This document shows, piece after piece, positions 41,780-51,898 of a stretch of 64,000 bases of DNA. This DNA is from Staphylococcus debuckii (GTDB lineage Bacteria; Bacillota; Bacilli; Staphylococcales; Staphylococcaceae), in NCBI RefSeq assembly GCF_003718735.1, contig NZ_CP033460.1, forward strand, positions 1,240,001-1,304,000, read 5' to 3'. The first letter of the stretch is position 1, and every line of letters begins with the position of its first letter. Position numbers and translations under genes: made by a program. The notes below the pieces were generated by a model. It was not told the origin of the DNA. It saw only the letters and a program-made list of their open reading frames with translations, and searched no databases.

Positions 41780-42523
41780 ATGCTAAACGCACAATTTTTT
41801 ACAGACACAGGACATCATAGGGAAAAGAATGAAGATGCAGGCGGCGTATTTTACAACCAAACCGAACAGCAATTGCTCATTTTATGTGATGGAATGGGCG
41901 GGCATAAAGCCGGCGAGGTTGCGAGTCAATTTGTGGTCAATAGAATTCAAGAATTATTCGAAGAAGAAAATCTTGTTGAAGAAGACCAAGCAGAAGATTG
42001 GCTGCGCGCAACACTGCAGAAAATTAATAGAGAATTATACCACTATGCTTCTACAAATGAAGCATATCGCGGCATGGGCACAACAGCTGTAGCAGCGCTT
42101 GTCTTTGATAATCGCGTGGTGATCGCCAATATTGGCGATTCACGTGCTTATTTAGTGAACAGTCGCAGTATTGAACAAATTACGAGCGATCATTCTTTTG
42201 TTAACCACTTAGTGATGACAGGCCAAATTACTGAAGAAGAAGCATTTACACATCCTCAACGTAATATTATTACGAAAGTGATGGGGACGGATAAAATGGT
42301 GATTCCAGATGTTTATATTAAGCGTATTAATTTTTATGATTACCTTTTATTGAACTCTGACGGTTTAACAGATTTCGTACGTCCAAATACCATACAAACG
42401 CAGTTATCAGAACCGCTTCCTCTAGAAGAACAAGGAGAGACACTCTTGAATCTAGCGCAAGAGTATCACTCTACGGATAATGTCAGCTTCGTATTAGCTG
42501 AAATAGAAGGTGACAAGGTATGA
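41780..42523 (+). CDS. stp: PP2C-type Ser/Thr phosphatase
   Basis: Removes phosphate from PknB and its substrates. It has 247 residues. The metal-binding motifs of PP2C are intact: DGMGGHKAGE, GDSRAYL, NSDGLTDFV and STDNVSFVL. It overlaps pknB by 4 bases (ATGA), so phosphatase and kinase are co-expressed. Confidence 0.96.
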   Translation: MLNAQFFTDTGHHREKNEDAGGVFYNQTEQQLLILCDGMGGHKAGEVASQFVVNRIQELFEEENLVEEDQAEDWLRATLQKINRELYHYASTNEAYRGMGTTAVAALVFDNRVVIANIGDSRAYLVNSRSIEQITSDHSFVNHLVMTGQITEEEAFTHPQRNIITKVMGTDKMVIPDVYIKRINFYDYLLLNSDGLTDFVRPNTIQTQLSEPLPLEEQGETLLNLAQEYHSTDNVSFVLAEIEGDKV

Positions 42524-44562
42524 TGATCGGTTCAATAATCAATGAGCGATATAAAATTGTTGAGTTTCTTGGCGGAGGCGGCATGAGCAATGTCTACCTC
42601 GCTGAAGATTCAATTCTCAATCGCAAAGTTGCTGTAAAAATGATTCACATTGCACCACATGAAAAAGAGGAAATGATTCGCCGCTTTGAACGAGAAGTAC
42701 ATAATACCTCTCAGTTATCACATGAAAATATCGTCAATGTGATTGATGTTGGAGAAAACAATGAATATTTTTATTTGGTAATGGAATATATCGAAGGACC
42801 TACCTTATCTGAATATATTAAGACGCATGGGCCGCTCAGTATTGAGACTGCAATTAACTTTGCAGAACAAATTCTGGACGGGATTCAGCATGCCCATGAA
42901 GCGGGAATTGTACATAGAGATATAAAGCCGCAAAATATTTTAGTCGATCGTCATAAAACCTTGAGAATACTAGATTTCGGTATTGCAAAAGCTTTAAGCG
43001 AAACGGCTATGACGCAAACGAGTCATGTTCTGGGCACAGTACAATATCTATCCCCAGAACAAGCGAGAGGCGAATCTACAGATATGACTACCGATATCTA
43101 TTCAATCGGTATCGTACTCTATGAAATGTTAGTAGGAGAACCGCCGTTTACAGGTGAAACTGCGGTAAGTATAGCGATTAAACATATTCAAGACGCCATG
43201 CCTAATGCGACAGATCAACGTCCAGAAATACCACAGGCGCTTAGTAACGTCATTTTAAAGGCTACGGAAAAGAATAGAAATGACCGCTATCAAGATACAG
43301 AGAGTATGAAAAGAGATTTAAGCAGTGTACTTAAAAATTCAAGAGCGAACGAATCAAAGTACGTGTCTGAGGAAGCCGCTGCAAAGACGATTGAAATTGA
43401 TAAGGATGCGATTGCTAAGCAAGCGAGTCCTGGACCCGAAGCACAACGCAATGCATCGAAACAAGAAGCAGAACCGTTGAATGAAACGATGCAGATTCCT
43501 ATTGTGGAACAACAGAAATTCCAAGGAGGAGAAGGTCCGATTTATGAAATGCCGAAGAAAAAACGCTCGAAGAAGAAAAAGTTTTTCTTCGCACTCATCT
43601 TCTTCTTTTTACTTGCTGGTCTGATTACATTCTTAGCGTTCGGTATGTTTGGAGATAAATACATTGAGACGCCTGATTTAAGAGGGAAATCTGAAGCCCA
43701 AGCGCAGCAGATATTAAAAGAACATCATATCAAAGTTGGGAAAACAACTAGAGCGTACAGCGATAAATATCAGGAAAATCAAATCGTCACTACTGATCCT
43801 GCGCCTGGCAAACGTGTTGCAGAGCATGGAACAGTCAATATCGTACTTTCAAAAGGGCCTCAAAAAGCGCATATGCCTAACTTATATGGTATGACAAAGG
43901 CAGACGCTTTGGACGCCTTGAAGAAACTCGGATTTAAAAATATCTCAATTAATCAAGAATACTCTAAAACTAAACTTGAGCGCGGCTTGATTGAAAATCA
44001 AAATATCTCAGCTGATGCTTATGTGCCAATCAAAGATACAAATATCGTATTGACCGAATCTCTAGGGATTAAACAAGTTTATGTAAAAGACTATACAGGC
44101 GAGTCCTATGACAAAGCTTCTAAAGAACTTATGCAAAAAGGCTTGAAGCCTGTAAAAGAGAAAGAAGAAAAAAGCGATAAAATTGAAAAAGGCAAAATTA
44201 TATCTCAATCACCTACAAGTAAGTCTGTAGATGAAGATTCAACCGTGACCTTTGTGGTATCGTCAGGTAAAGAAGACAGTTCAGACAGTGAAAAAGATGA
44301 AGGTAAATCAGCAAGTTCTGATGACGTTAAACAAGTGACCGAAACGGTTAAGGTGCCTTATTCTGGAAAAGACGGCGATAGTCAGAAAGTAGAAGTCTTT
44401 GTACGTGATAAAGAACATCCAGGTACTTCATCTTCACAAACTTATAATATTACAAGCAGCCGTTCAGTTTCGATTCCTTTAAAAATAGAAAAAGGCAAAA
44501 CTGCGGGTTATACAGTGCGTGTGGATGATAAAATCGTAGCCGATAAAGATGTCGGATATTAA
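42520..44562 (+). CDS. pknB: PASTA-domain Ser/Thr protein kinase
   Basis: A membrane kinase that senses muropeptides/lipid II and tunes wall synthesis and division. It has 680 residues: a cytoplasmic kinase domain (about 1-275) with LGGGGMSNVY, Lys40, HRDIKPQN, DFGIAKAL and a Thr-rich activation loop; a juxtamembrane linker; one membrane helix (about 352-374) after a Lys-rich stop; three PASTA repeats (about 377-580); and a Ser/Asp-rich stretch followed by a C-terminal Ig-like extension as in staphylococcal PknB. A second ATG at 42523 is equally possible. Confidence 0.96.
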   Translation: MMIGSIINERYKIVEFLGGGGMSNVYLAEDSILNRKVAVKMIHIAPHEKEEMIRRFEREVHNTSQLSHENIVNVIDVGENNEYFYLVMEYIEGPTLSEYIKTHGPLSIETAINFAEQILDGIQHAHEAGIVHRDIKPQNILVDRHKTLRILDFGIAKALSETAMTQTSHVLGTVQYLSPEQARGESTDMTTDIYSIGIVLYEMLVGEPPFTGETAVSIAIKHIQDAMPNATDQRPEIPQALSNVILKATEKNRNDRYQDTESMKRDLSSVLKNSRANESKYVSEEAAAKTIEIDKDAIAKQASPGPEAQRNASKQEAEPLNETMQIPIVEQQKFQGGEGPIYEMPKKKRSKKKKFFFALIFFFLLAGLITFLAFGMFGDKYIETPDLRGKSEAQAQQILKEHHIKVGKTTRAYSDKYQENQIVTTDPAPGKRVAEHGTVNIVLSKGPQKAHMPNLYGMTKADALDALKKLGFKNISINQEYSKTKLERGLIENQNISADAYVPIKDTNIVLTESLGIKQVYVKDYTGESYDKASKELMQKGLKPVKEKEEKSDKIEKGKIISQSPTSKSVDEDSTVTFVVSSGKEDSSDSEKDEGKSASSDDVKQVTETVKVPYSGKDGDSQKVEVFVRDKEHPGTSSSQTYNITSSRSVSIPLKIEKGKTAGYTVRVDDKIVADKDVGY

Positions 44563-44571
44563 ATAGGTGAG

Positions 44572-44615
44572 AGCAGGAGCTGGGACAAAATGATGTCTCA
44601 GCTCTTGCTGTTTTT
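44572..44615 (+). terminator. Terminator after pknB
   Basis: AGCAGGAGCTGGGACA pairs with TGTCTCAGCTCTTGCT and is followed by GTTTTT. It is almost the same sequence as the ileS terminator at 2228. Confidence 0.92.
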
Positions 44616-44740
44616 AAAGGCACAGTAGCTATCTGGATAATCAAAGTACCTAGCTACGTTCCATTTACCTTTATATTTCTCATATTCCTAAGAACATATA
44701 AATTGATATCGATATTTTCGTTAAATAGCCAAACCTTTGA

Positions 44741-44746
44741 TATAAT
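44741..44746 (+). promoter_or_regulatory. Candidate -10 of rsgA-rpe-thiN
   Basis: A perfect TATAAT lies about 39 bases before rsgA; the best -35 (TTCGTT) is poor. Confidence 0.5.
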
Positions 44747-44784
44747 GAGGAGAAGAATACGAACGTAATAAGAGAGGTGTCTCG

Positions 44785-45660
44785 GTGAGAACAGGACGTA
44801 TAATTAAGTCGATAAGCGGTGTCTATCGTGTGGATGCAGATGGTGAAATGTTTGATACGAAACCGCGCGGCTTATTCCGCAAGAAGAAATTTTCCCCGAT
44901 TGTGGGAGATATTGTTGATTTTGAAATTGAAAATGTCACAGAGGGTTATATACAGCATGTACATGAAAGACGAAACGAGTTGAAGCGTCCGCCTGTGAGC
45001 AATATAGATCATCTTATTATAGTGATGAGTGCGGTTGAGCCTGATTTTTCAACGCAATTGGTAGATCGATTTTTAGTTATTGCGCATTCATATGGATTGA
45101 ACCCCCGCATTATTGTAACTAAAAAAGATATGACTTCAGAAGAACAAATTCAACGCATAGAACAGTATCTAGTAATCTATCGCAATATTGGATACTCTAC
45201 ACAATTTGTCGGCAAAGATGATAATATCGAAGCCATCTTTGATGCGTGGGGAAGTGGACTAGCCGTGTTGAGCGGTCAATCCGGGGTCGGAAAATCTACT
45301 TTGCTGAATGCTTATCAACCCGACTTATCATTAGAAACTAACCAAATTTCAAAATCGCTTAATCGAGGAAAGCATACAACGCGTCATGTTGAGTTATTTG
45401 AACGTAAAGATGGCTTTGTTGCGGATACGCCTGGATTCAGTGCCCTTGATTTTGATCACATTCAAAAGGATGAAGTGAAAGATTATTTTTTAGAAATACA
45501 AGAATATGGACAAGCATGCAAATTTCGTAACTGCAATCATATTAGGGAACCGAAATGCAATGTCAAAGCGCAAGTTGAAGCGGGCAATATTGCACAATTT
45601 CGTTACGACCACTATGTGCAGCTCTTCGAGGAAATTGCAAATCGAAAGGAAAGATATTAA
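44785..45660 (+). CDS. rsgA: Ribosome small-subunit GTPase RsgA
   Basis: A circularly permuted GTPase that checks late 30S maturation. It has 291 residues: an N-terminal OB domain, then G motifs in permuted order ([19 protein letters not shown]) and a C-terminal zinc site (CKFRNCNH...CNVK). The GTG start follows AGAGAGGTG. It shares a base with rpe. Confidence 0.97.
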   Translation: MRTGRIIKSISGVYRVDADGEMFDTKPRGLFRKKKFSPIVGDIVDFEIENVTEGYIQHVHERRNELKRPPVSNIDHLIIVMSAVEPDFSTQLVDRFLVIAHSYGLNPRIIVTKKDMTSEEQIQRIEQYLVIYRNIGYSTQFVGKDDNIEAIFDAWGSGLAVLSGQSGVGKSTLLNAYQPDLSLETNQISKSLNRGKHTTRHVELFERKDGFVADTPGFSALDFDHIQKDEVKDYFLEIQEYGQACKFRNCNHIREPKCNVKAQVEAGNIAQFRYDHYVQLFEEIANRKERY

Positions 45661-46313
45661 TGGTTAAAGTATACCCATCGCTGTTATCAGCTGACTTTTT
45701 AAATTTGAAAGCAGAATTAGAATCTTTAGAGAAAGCCGGAGTAGACGGTGTGCATTTTGATGTGATGGACGGTCAGTTTGTACCGAATATTTCTATTGGA
45801 TTACCGATACTAGAAGCGGTCAACGCTGGTACTGATTTAACAATAGATGTACATTTGATGATTGAAGACCCTGAAAATTTCATTCCAGAATTTGCGGCTA
45901 AAGGGGCGGATATGATTTCAGTACATGCTGAAGCGACGCCGCATATTCATCGCGCTATTCAACTTATTCATGCACACGGTGCTAAGGCTGGTGTAGTGAT
46001 TAATCCTGGTACATCAGTGGCCATGATTGAACCGATTCTGCATGATGTAGATTATGTGCTGATTATGACAGTGAATCCTGGCTTTGGCGGACAAGCATTT
46101 ATTTCGCAAAATATTGATAAGGTCAGTGCGTTGCATGCTTTTAAAGAAAAGCATCATCTAGACTTTGATATTGAAGTAGACGGCGGTATTAATGAAGTGA
46201 CCGCTGAACAATGTGTGGATGCAGGTGCCACAATGTTAGTAACAGGTTCCTATTTCTTTAAACAAGATGATTACAGCAAGGTTGTTAAAGCCTTGAAAAG
46301 ACAAGATAATTAA
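45660..46313 (+). CDS. rpe: Ribulose-phosphate 3-epimerase
   Basis: Interconverts ribulose 5-phosphate and xylulose 5-phosphate in the pentose phosphate path. It is a 217-residue TIM barrel. The metal and phosphate motifs are DVMDGQFVPN, DVHLMIEDP, MTVNPGFGGQ and VDGGIN. It is start-stop coupled to rsgA. Confidence 0.97.
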   Translation: MVKVYPSLLSADFLNLKAELESLEKAGVDGVHFDVMDGQFVPNISIGLPILEAVNAGTDLTIDVHLMIEDPENFIPEFAAKGADMISVHAEATPHIHRAIQLIHAHGAKAGVVINPGTSVAMIEPILHDVDYVLIMTVNPGFGGQAFISQNIDKVSALHAFKEKHHLDFDIEVDGGINEVTAEQCVDAGATMLVTGSYFFKQDDYSKVVKALKRQDN

Positions 46314-46337
46314 GTAATTGAACGGCAGGTGATGGGC

Positions 46338-46979
46338 ATGAAAATCAATTTATTATGTGGGAATCGCAATCTTCCTGAAAAAATATTACAGACCAAAGCA
46401 GATGAAGCATGGGGCGGAATTGACCGTGGCGCGTTAATCTTAGTACAACAAAATATCCAACCCGTCTTCTCATTAGGAGACTTTGATTCTGTGAATGATA
46501 CTGAACGTTTAGAACTCAAAGAAAAATTAGATATCCATCCCGTTAAAGCTGAGAAGGCGGATACTGATTTAGGACTAGGCGTAGCAGAAGCGGTTGCACG
46601 CGGTTATGATGACATTTCAATTTATGGAGCAACGGGCGGTAGATTAGATCATTTCTTAGGGGCGTTGCAACTTTTGCAAATTCCGGATTATTTAGAAAGA
46701 GGCATAAAGGTTTCACTCCTAGATGACCAAAATGAAATTACTTATTTAAAAAAAGGGATTCATCGCGTAGATAAAAAGACGGCCGTTCCTTACATTTCAT
46801 TTATACCTGCGAAGGAAGATACGATTATTTCGTTAAGAGGATTTAAATATCCTTTAGACCAAGAGAAGCTGTATCAAGGTTCAACTTTAACCATTTCTAA
46901 TGAAATAGAGGAACCTGTAGCAGAGATTGAAATTGAAGTCGGTGCCTTAATTTGTATACGCAGCCATGATAACCGATAA
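46338..46979 (+). CDS. thiN: Thiamine pyrophosphokinase
   Basis: Transfers pyrophosphate from ATP to thiamine. It has 213 residues, with the catalytic motifs GDFDSVND, DTDLGLGVA and GATGGRLDH. The ATG at 46338 is preferred because GGCAGGTG at 46324-46331 overlaps the earlier in-frame GTG/ATG. It is the last gene of the rsgA operon. Confidence 0.95.
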   Translation: MKINLLCGNRNLPEKILQTKADEAWGGIDRGALILVQQNIQPVFSLGDFDSVNDTERLELKEKLDIHPVKAEKADTDLGLGVAEAVARGYDDISIYGATGGRLDHFLGALQLLQIPDYLERGIKVSLLDDQNEITYLKKGIHRVDKKTAVPYISFIPAKEDTIISLRGFKYPLDQEKLYQGSTLTISNEIEEPVAEIEIEVGALICIRSHDNR

Positions 46980-46983
46980 ATGA

Positions 46984-47030
46984 AAAAGGATGAAACAATT
47001 TTGAGTTGAATTGTTTCATCCTTTTAATTT
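46984..47030. terminator. Bidirectional terminator between thiN and the convergent unknown gene
   Basis: A perfect 17-bp stem AAAAGGATGAAACAATT / AATTGTTTCATCCTTTT with T-rich tails on both strands. Confidence 0.92.
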
Positions 47031-47060
47031 GGTTCAAAGAACATTAATCATACCTCACGT

Positions 47061-47423
47061 TCAGCAATATAGTGCAGTCATTTCTGCGTCGTACGTTTCT
47101 TCTGGCATAATCGCACTTTTACGTTTTATACCGATGTCTTCTCTGATAATACCGTTTCTAGTTTTAGAATATTTTTTTACTTTCGCTTTGAATTTAACAC
47201 GTTGATGCAAGAAGTCCTCAGCCAATGCATAATACTTATTTTTCTCATGCAGCCACAGATGATCGGTTTCGATGCCGTTAATCGTCACATCTTTTAACAA
47301 AATTTTGACATTTGATTTTGTGGTACTATAACGATCAAGTTTGTTAATGAGCATCACTTCTTTAATGACTCCAGTCACCGTAGCTTTTTTGTTGAGAAGC
47401 GGTTTAAGTTCTGTACGCGACAT
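47061..47423 (-). CDS. Conserved-looking basic protein, possible OB fold, function unknown
   Basis: 120 residues, basic, predicted mostly beta. The pattern KKATVTGVIKEV ... NVKILLKDVTING ... VKFKAKVKKYSK resembles an OB-type nucleic-acid-binding barrel, which is inference only. AAGAGGTG precedes the ATG and a bidirectional terminator follows. It lies beside rpmB on the same strand, but a terminator separates the two. I do not recognise the family. Confidence 0.65.
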   Translation of the reverse strand: MSRTELKPLLNKKATVTGVIKEVMLINKLDRYSTTKSNVKILLKDVTINGIETDHLWLHEKNKYYALAEDFLHQRVKFKAKVKKYSKTRNGIIREDIGIKRKSAIMPEETYDAEMTALYC

Positions 47424-47561
47424 TTCAGCACCTCTTTTCTAAGTGAACTACTTTTATCATAGCATGTTAATAAAGAAAAGTCGGTTAAAATGATTTGAAT
47501 AATCTGAAAACTAAATAAATATTATTAATGCATTCAATTTATTTATAAAAAATATACACAT

Positions 47562-47596
47562 AAAAAAACGACCCGCCACATACGAGTCGTTTTTTC
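47562..47596 (-). terminator. Terminator of rpmB
   Basis: On the minus strand AACGAC(TCG) / (GCG)GTCGTT is followed by TTTTTTT, 15 bases after the rpmB stop. The remaining 47424-47561 is AT-rich with nothing else recognisable. Confidence 0.85.
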
Positions 47597-47610
47597 TGTG
47601 CATATATTTA

Positions 47611-47799
47611 TTAAACTCTAGTAACTTTACCAGATTTTAAAGCACGTGCAGAAACCCAAACTTTTTTAGGTTTTCCGTCTACTAGGATTCTAACTTTTTG
47701 AAGGTTAGCATTCCATCTACGTTTCGTAGAGTTTAAAGCGTGTGAACGACGATTTCCAGTCGATGCTTTACGACCTGTTACGTAACATTGTTTACCCAT
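47611..47799 (-). CDS. rpmB: 50S ribosomal protein L28
   Basis: A structural protein of the large ribosomal subunit. It has 62 residues, near-identical to the staphylococcal protein. The start MGKQCYVTG follows AAAGGAGG; an upstream in-frame ATG at 47829 lies before the ribosome site. It has one Cys only, so it is the zinc-independent form. It is transcribed alone, divergently from yloU-fakA. Confidence 0.97.
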   Translation of the reverse strand: MGKQCYVTGRKASTGNRRSHALNSTKRRWNANLQKVRILVDGKPKKVWVSARALKSGKVTRV

Positions 47800-47852
47800 G
47801 AAAGTACCTCCTTTAATAAATATAAACACACTGACTTATGATATACTTTGTA

Positions 47853-47881
47853 AATTTAACACATTTAGAGCGAAATAGCAA
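47853..47881 (-). promoter_or_regulatory. Candidate promoter of rpmB
   Basis: On the minus strand TTGCTA, a 17-base spacer and TAAATT preceded by TGT (extended -10). Confidence 0.5.
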
Positions 47882-47940
47882 TAAAAAATTATAGCCATAG
47901 AAGTTGTTTTCAGTTATTCTATACAAAGTAGAAAGTATGA

Positions 47941-48133
47941 TATAATTCTTAAATGTGTATGTATGCGTTTTATCTACGCTGCATGTATTGGGAAGATAAA
48001 CGAATACAGGGTTTGCCAAACAATCCGGCATATTAAATAAAGGCATAGAACGCGGTTTCATTATATAATAATAGTAATGATTGTAAGCCTTTATCCAGCA
48101 GCTTACCATACCTATCTTAAGGAGGAACAAATA
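47941..48133 (+). promoter_or_regulatory. Promoter -10 and long 5' leader of yloU-fakA
   Basis: TATAAT at 47941-47946 would start transcription about 180 bases before the gene, within a 334-base gene-free stretch between rpmB and yloU. The leader holds weak stems: GTTTTATCT with AGATAAAC (47967-48001) and TGCC with GGCA (48014-48030). A second TATAAT-like box lies near 48063. No known riboswitch was recognised. Confidence 0.4.
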
Positions 48134-48508
48134 ATGACATTAGAAATTAACAATGAATACGGCAATATTGATGTTTCGAACGAAGTGATAGCTTCTGTAG
48201 TAGGCGGTAAAGCCGTAGAATGTTATGGTATTGTCGGAATGGCATCTAAACATCAAGTCAGAGACGGCATAGCTGAAATCTTAGGACAAGAGAATTATGC
48301 ACGCGGCATTGTTGTGCGTTCTAGTGATGCAGCAATCGATGTTGATATGTATATTATTGTGAGCTATGGTACCAAAATTTCTGAAGTTGCTAATAATGTG
48401 CAATCAACAGTTAAATATACTTTGGAAAAGACTTTGAGTTTGAAAGTAAATTCTATAAATATCTATGTACAGGGTGTACGTATAAATAATTACGGCAAGA
48501 AACATTAG
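48134..48508 (+). CDS. yloU: Asp23/Gls24-family protein YloU
   Basis: 124 residues of the Asp23/DUF322 family, small cytoplasmic or membrane-associated proteins tied to envelope stress. The family motifs VVGGKAVECYGIVGM and DVDMYIIVSYGTKI are clear. The ATG at 48134 follows AAGGAGG; an open frame from 48077 is leader. It always pairs with the fakA-type gene, 12 bases downstream here. Its molecular role is not established. Confidence 0.88.
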   Translation: MTLEINNEYGNIDVSNEVIASVVGGKAVECYGIVGMASKHQVRDGIAEILGQENYARGIVVRSSDAAIDVDMYIIVSYGTKISEVANNVQSTVKYTLEKTLSLKVNSINIYVQGVRINNYGKKH

Positions 48509-48520
48509 GAGGAACACATA

Positions 48521-50164
48521 ATGATCAGCAGAATAGATGGTAAATTATTTGCCGATATGGTAGTTCAAGGGGCACAAAATTTATCAAATAATGCAGAAAT
48601 CGTGAATTCATTAAATGTTTATCCCGTTCCAGATGGCGACACGGGAACAAATATGAACTTGACGATGACTTCTGGGAGAGAAGAAGTCGAACAAAATGCA
48701 TCTCAACATATCGGCGCTTTAGGAAAAACTTTCTCTAAAGGCCTATTAATGGGTGCACGCGGAAATTCAGGCGTTATCTTATCACAAATTTTCAGAGGTT
48801 TTTGCAAACATATTGAAGATGCAGAGTCAATCGATGCGCAAGTTTTAGCAGAAAGCTTTGAAGCGGGTGTCAATACAGCTTACAAAGCAGTCATGAAACC
48901 AGTAGAAGGGACAATTTTAACCGTGGCAAGAGAATCAGCAGCTGCAGGTGTAGAAAGCGCTCAGCAGACAGAAGATTGCCAAGAAGTTTTAACAGCAATT
49001 ATCACAAAAGGCGAAGAAGGACTTGAAAATACACCTAATCAACTTCCAGTATTGAAAGAAGTAGGTGTAGTCGACAGCGGCGGTAAAGGTTTGCTTTGTG
49101 TTTACGAAGGCTTTTTGAAAGCGATGAAAGGTGAGAAAGTAGAAGCGACTTCACCTAAATTGGACACAGAAACTTTCGTGAATGATGATCATGATTTCCA
49201 TGGCGTCATCAACACAGAAGATATCGTGTACGGCTACTGTACTGAAATGATGGTGCGTTTCGGTAAAGATAAGAAACCTTTTGATGAAAAAGAATTCCGT
49301 GAAGATATGGCCCAATTCGGAGATTCCCTTTTAGTTATTAACGACGACGAAATTGTGAAGGTGCATGTGCACTCAGAACATCCTGGTGATGTCTTCAACT
49401 ATGGACAGCAATACGGCGAATTAATTAAGCTGAAAGTTGAAAATATGCGTGAACAACACCGTAACGTTGTGAATAAAGAGAAATCAAAAGAAGAAAAAGC
49501 TGAACCTGTTGAAACGGCAATTATTGCGATTTCTATGGGCGATGGAATTTCTGAAATCTTCAAATCCATGGGTGCCACTTCTATTATTAATGGCGGTCAA
49601 ACGATGAATCCATCTACTAACGATATTGTGAAAGCCATTGAAGAATCTGGCGCTAAAAAAGCCATTATCTTGCCAAATAATAAAAATATTCAAATGGCGA
49701 GCGATCAAGCTGCTGAGATTGTAGATATTGAAACTGTAGTAATTCCGACTAAGTGGGTCCCACAAGGTATTGCCGCATTATTCCAGTATCTTCCAGATGC
49801 TTCATTAGAAGATAACAAAGCAACAATGACTGAAGCAATCGAACATGTTCAATCTGGCGCGATTACTAATGCTGTACGTAATACTACAATTGATGGCATT
49901 GATATTAAAGAAGGAGAATTTATGGGGCTTAAAGAAGGTAAGATTGTCGTAAGCAATCCGACTCAATTAGAAGCTTCTAAAGTACTGCTTTCAAAAATGG
50001 TTCAAGAGGACAGCGAAATCGTGACAATTTTAACTGGTGAAGATGCAGAAGCTGAAACGACAGAAGCATTAACAGACTGGTTAGAAGCTGAATATCCTGA
50101 TGTTGAAATAGATGAACAAGTAGGTTCACAACCTATTTATCCGTATTTATTCTCAGTTGAATAA
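48521..50164 (+). CDS. fakA: Fatty acid kinase, ATP-binding subunit
   Basis: Phosphorylates fatty acids presented by FakB, feeding exogenous acids to PlsX/PlsY, and affects virulence regulation in S. aureus. It has 547 residues: an N-terminal DAK2 kinase domain with [14 protein letters not shown] and [12 protein letters not shown], a middle domain, and a C-terminal domain (about 330-547) that binds FakB. It is very similar to S. aureus FakA (YloV). No fakB gene is in the window. Confidence 0.94.
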   Translation: MISRIDGKLFADMVVQGAQNLSNNAEIVNSLNVYPVPDGDTGTNMNLTMTSGREEVEQNASQHIGALGKTFSKGLLMGARGNSGVILSQIFRGFCKHIEDAESIDAQVLAESFEAGVNTAYKAVMKPVEGTILTVARESAAAGVESAQQTEDCQEVLTAIITKGEEGLENTPNQLPVLKEVGVVDSGGKGLLCVYEGFLKAMKGEKVEATSPKLDTETFVNDDHDFHGVINTEDIVYGYCTEMMVRFGKDKKPFDEKEFREDMAQFGDSLLVINDDEIVKVHVHSEHPGDVFNYGQQYGELIKLKVENMREQHRNVVNKEKSKEEKAEPVETAIIAISMGDGISEIFKSMGATSIINGGQTMNPSTNDIVKAIEESGAKKAIILPNNKNIQMASDQAAEIVDIETVVIPTKWVPQGIAALFQYLPDASLEDNKATMTEAIEHVQSGAITNAVRNTTIDGIDIKEGEFMGLKEGKIVVSNPTQLEASKVLLSKMVQEDSEIVTILTGEDAEAETTEALTDWLEAEYPDVEIDEQVGSQPIYPYLFSVE

Positions 50165-50183
50165 TGAATACTTTCATATTTAA

Positions 50184-50219
50184 ATTCACTTGGAGTTTTG
50201 TACTCTGAGTGGATTTTTC
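50184..50219 (+). terminator. Terminator after fakA
   Basis: CACT-TG-GAGT pairs with ACTC-TG-AGTG and is followed by GATTTTT. Confidence 0.75.
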
Positions 50220-50346
50220 TGTATAAAAGGGGATTATTTATTTTTTTATAATTTTTAGATTCGTACCTTGAAGAGATGCTAATTGAAATGGATGGATAAT
50301 ATAAGGGTTTGAATTTTTACAATAATCAAAATTTAAAGGGGTTAAT

Positions 50347-51012
50347 ATGAAATTTAAAAGTGTATTTGAAATTATTGGTCCGACAATGATAGGGCCGTCT
50401 TCTTCTCATACAGCAGGTGCTGTGAGAATAGGCCATGTTGCTAGTGCTTTATTCGGAGAACTACCAGAACGCGTTGATATATATTTGTATGGCTCATTTA
50501 TGGAAACTTATCGAGGTCACGGTACTGACGTAGCTTTAGTTGGAGGTTTACTTGGCTACGATACAGATGACGAACGCATTATCACCAGTTTAGCAACCGC
50601 AGCAGAACAAGGAATGTCTATCGAATTTATTGAAATGCAGGAAGAAAAGAAATATCCGAATACGGTAGTGTTGGATTTGCAAAAAGCAGATAAACAACTT
50701 TCAATAGAAGGTGTTTCGATTGGCGGAGGTAAAATTGAAATTACTGCCATCAATAATTTTCCAATCAGCTTGAGTGGCGATTATCCTGCTTTACTCGTCT
50801 TTCATCAAGATACTTTCGGAACTATAGCCAATGTAACACGCATACTTGGCAACGACAGTATCAATGTGGGAGCCATGCAAGTGAATCGTAAAGAAAAAGG
50901 TGATTCAGCATTGATTATGTGTGAATTAGATGAAAAACCAAATGCTGCAATCATTAACGAAATACGTCAAGTCACTGGGGTGACAGCTGTCTTCTTGATG
51001 GAAAACAGCTGA
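50347..51012 (+). CDS. sdaAB: L-serine dehydratase, beta chain
   Basis: With the alpha chain it deaminates L-serine to pyruvate. It has 221 residues: the SDH beta domain with GPSSSHTAGAVRIG and a C-terminal ACT domain (about 148-221) that senses serine. AAAGGGG precedes the ATG. It lies 15 bases before sdaAA. Confidence 0.95.
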   Translation: MKFKSVFEIIGPTMIGPSSSHTAGAVRIGHVASALFGELPERVDIYLYGSFMETYRGHGTDVALVGGLLGYDTDDERIITSLATAAEQGMSIEFIEMQEEKKYPNTVVLDLQKADKQLSIEGVSIGGGKIEITAINNFPISLSGDYPALLVFHQDTFGTIANVTRILGNDSINVGAMQVNRKEKGDSALIMCELDEKPNAAIINEIRQVTGVTAVFLMENS

Positions 51013-51027
51013 GTCGGAGGAACAAAT

Positions 51028-51897
51028 ATGTTTAAAACTATAGAAGAACTCATACACAGATGCGAGAAAGAAAATAAAGTTATCTACGAAATTATGCTTG
51101 AACAAGAAATGCATGTAACTGGAGCATCAGCTGATGAAATATACGCTGGCATGAGTCATCATTTCCAAACGATGGAAAATGCAATAGAGCAAGGATTAGA
51201 TGGCGTTTCATCAGTAACGGGACTGACAGGCGGAGATGCTGTTTTAATCCGCAAATATTTAGAAAGCGGGCAAGCGTTATCAGGACCGATACTGTTAGAT
51301 GCAGTAAGTAAAGCTGTGGCGACTAATGAAGTAAATGCTGCAATGGGGAAAGTTTGCGCTACTCCTACGGCAGGTTCAGCAGGTGTAGTTCCTGGCGTGC
51401 TCTTCGCCATCAGACACCGCTTCAATCCCACTCAAAAAGAAATGTTGAACTTTTTACTTACTGCAGGAGCGTTCGGATTTGTAATTGCTAATAATGCATC
51501 TATTTCAGGTGCAGCAGGGGGCTGTCAAGCAGAAGTAGGCGCAGCTGCTGCTATGGCTGCGGCTGCCACGGTCGAAATGGCTGGCGGCACACCGCAACAG
51601 TCGGCTGAAGCTTTTGCAATTTGCATGAAGAATATGCTAGGTTTAGTATGTGACCCAGTAGCGGGACTGGTTGAAGTGCCTTGTGTGAAACGTAATGCAG
51701 CAGGGGCTTCAAATGCAATCGTGTCAGCGGATATGGCACTTGCAGGTGTATCATCGCGTATTCCGGCCGATGAAGTGGTAGGCGCAATGTACCGTATCGG
51801 TCAAACGATGCCTTCAGCGCTTCGAGAAACGGGACGCGGCGGTTTAGCTGGCACACCAACCGGCCAACGCTTAAAACAACAAATATTTGGTGATTAA
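51028..51897 (+). CDS. sdaAA: L-serine dehydratase, alpha chain (iron-sulfur)
   Basis: The catalytic chain carrying an oxygen-labile [4Fe-4S] cluster. It has 289 residues. Cluster and active-site Cys are in [24 protein letters not shown] and [16 protein letters not shown] precedes the ATG. It is one base from recG, so serine catabolism and recG may be co-transcribed. Confidence 0.95.
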   Translation: MFKTIEELIHRCEKENKVIYEIMLEQEMHVTGASADEIYAGMSHHFQTMENAIEQGLDGVSSVTGLTGGDAVLIRKYLESGQALSGPILLDAVSKAVATNEVNAAMGKVCATPTAGSAGVVPGVLFAIRHRFNPTQKEMLNFLLTAGAFGFVIANNASISGAAGGCQAEVGAAAAMAAAATVEMAGGTPQQSAEAFAICMKNMLGLVCDPVAGLVEVPCVKRNAAGASNAIVSADMALAGVSSRIPADEVVGAMYRIGQTMPSALRETGRGGLAGTPTGQRLKQQIFGD

Positions 51898-51898
51898 T

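Noticed and set aside
47813..48130. 105-residue minus-strand open frame between rpmB and yloU
   Set aside because: It lies in the promoter/leader region, has biased low-complexity residues and no ribosome site.
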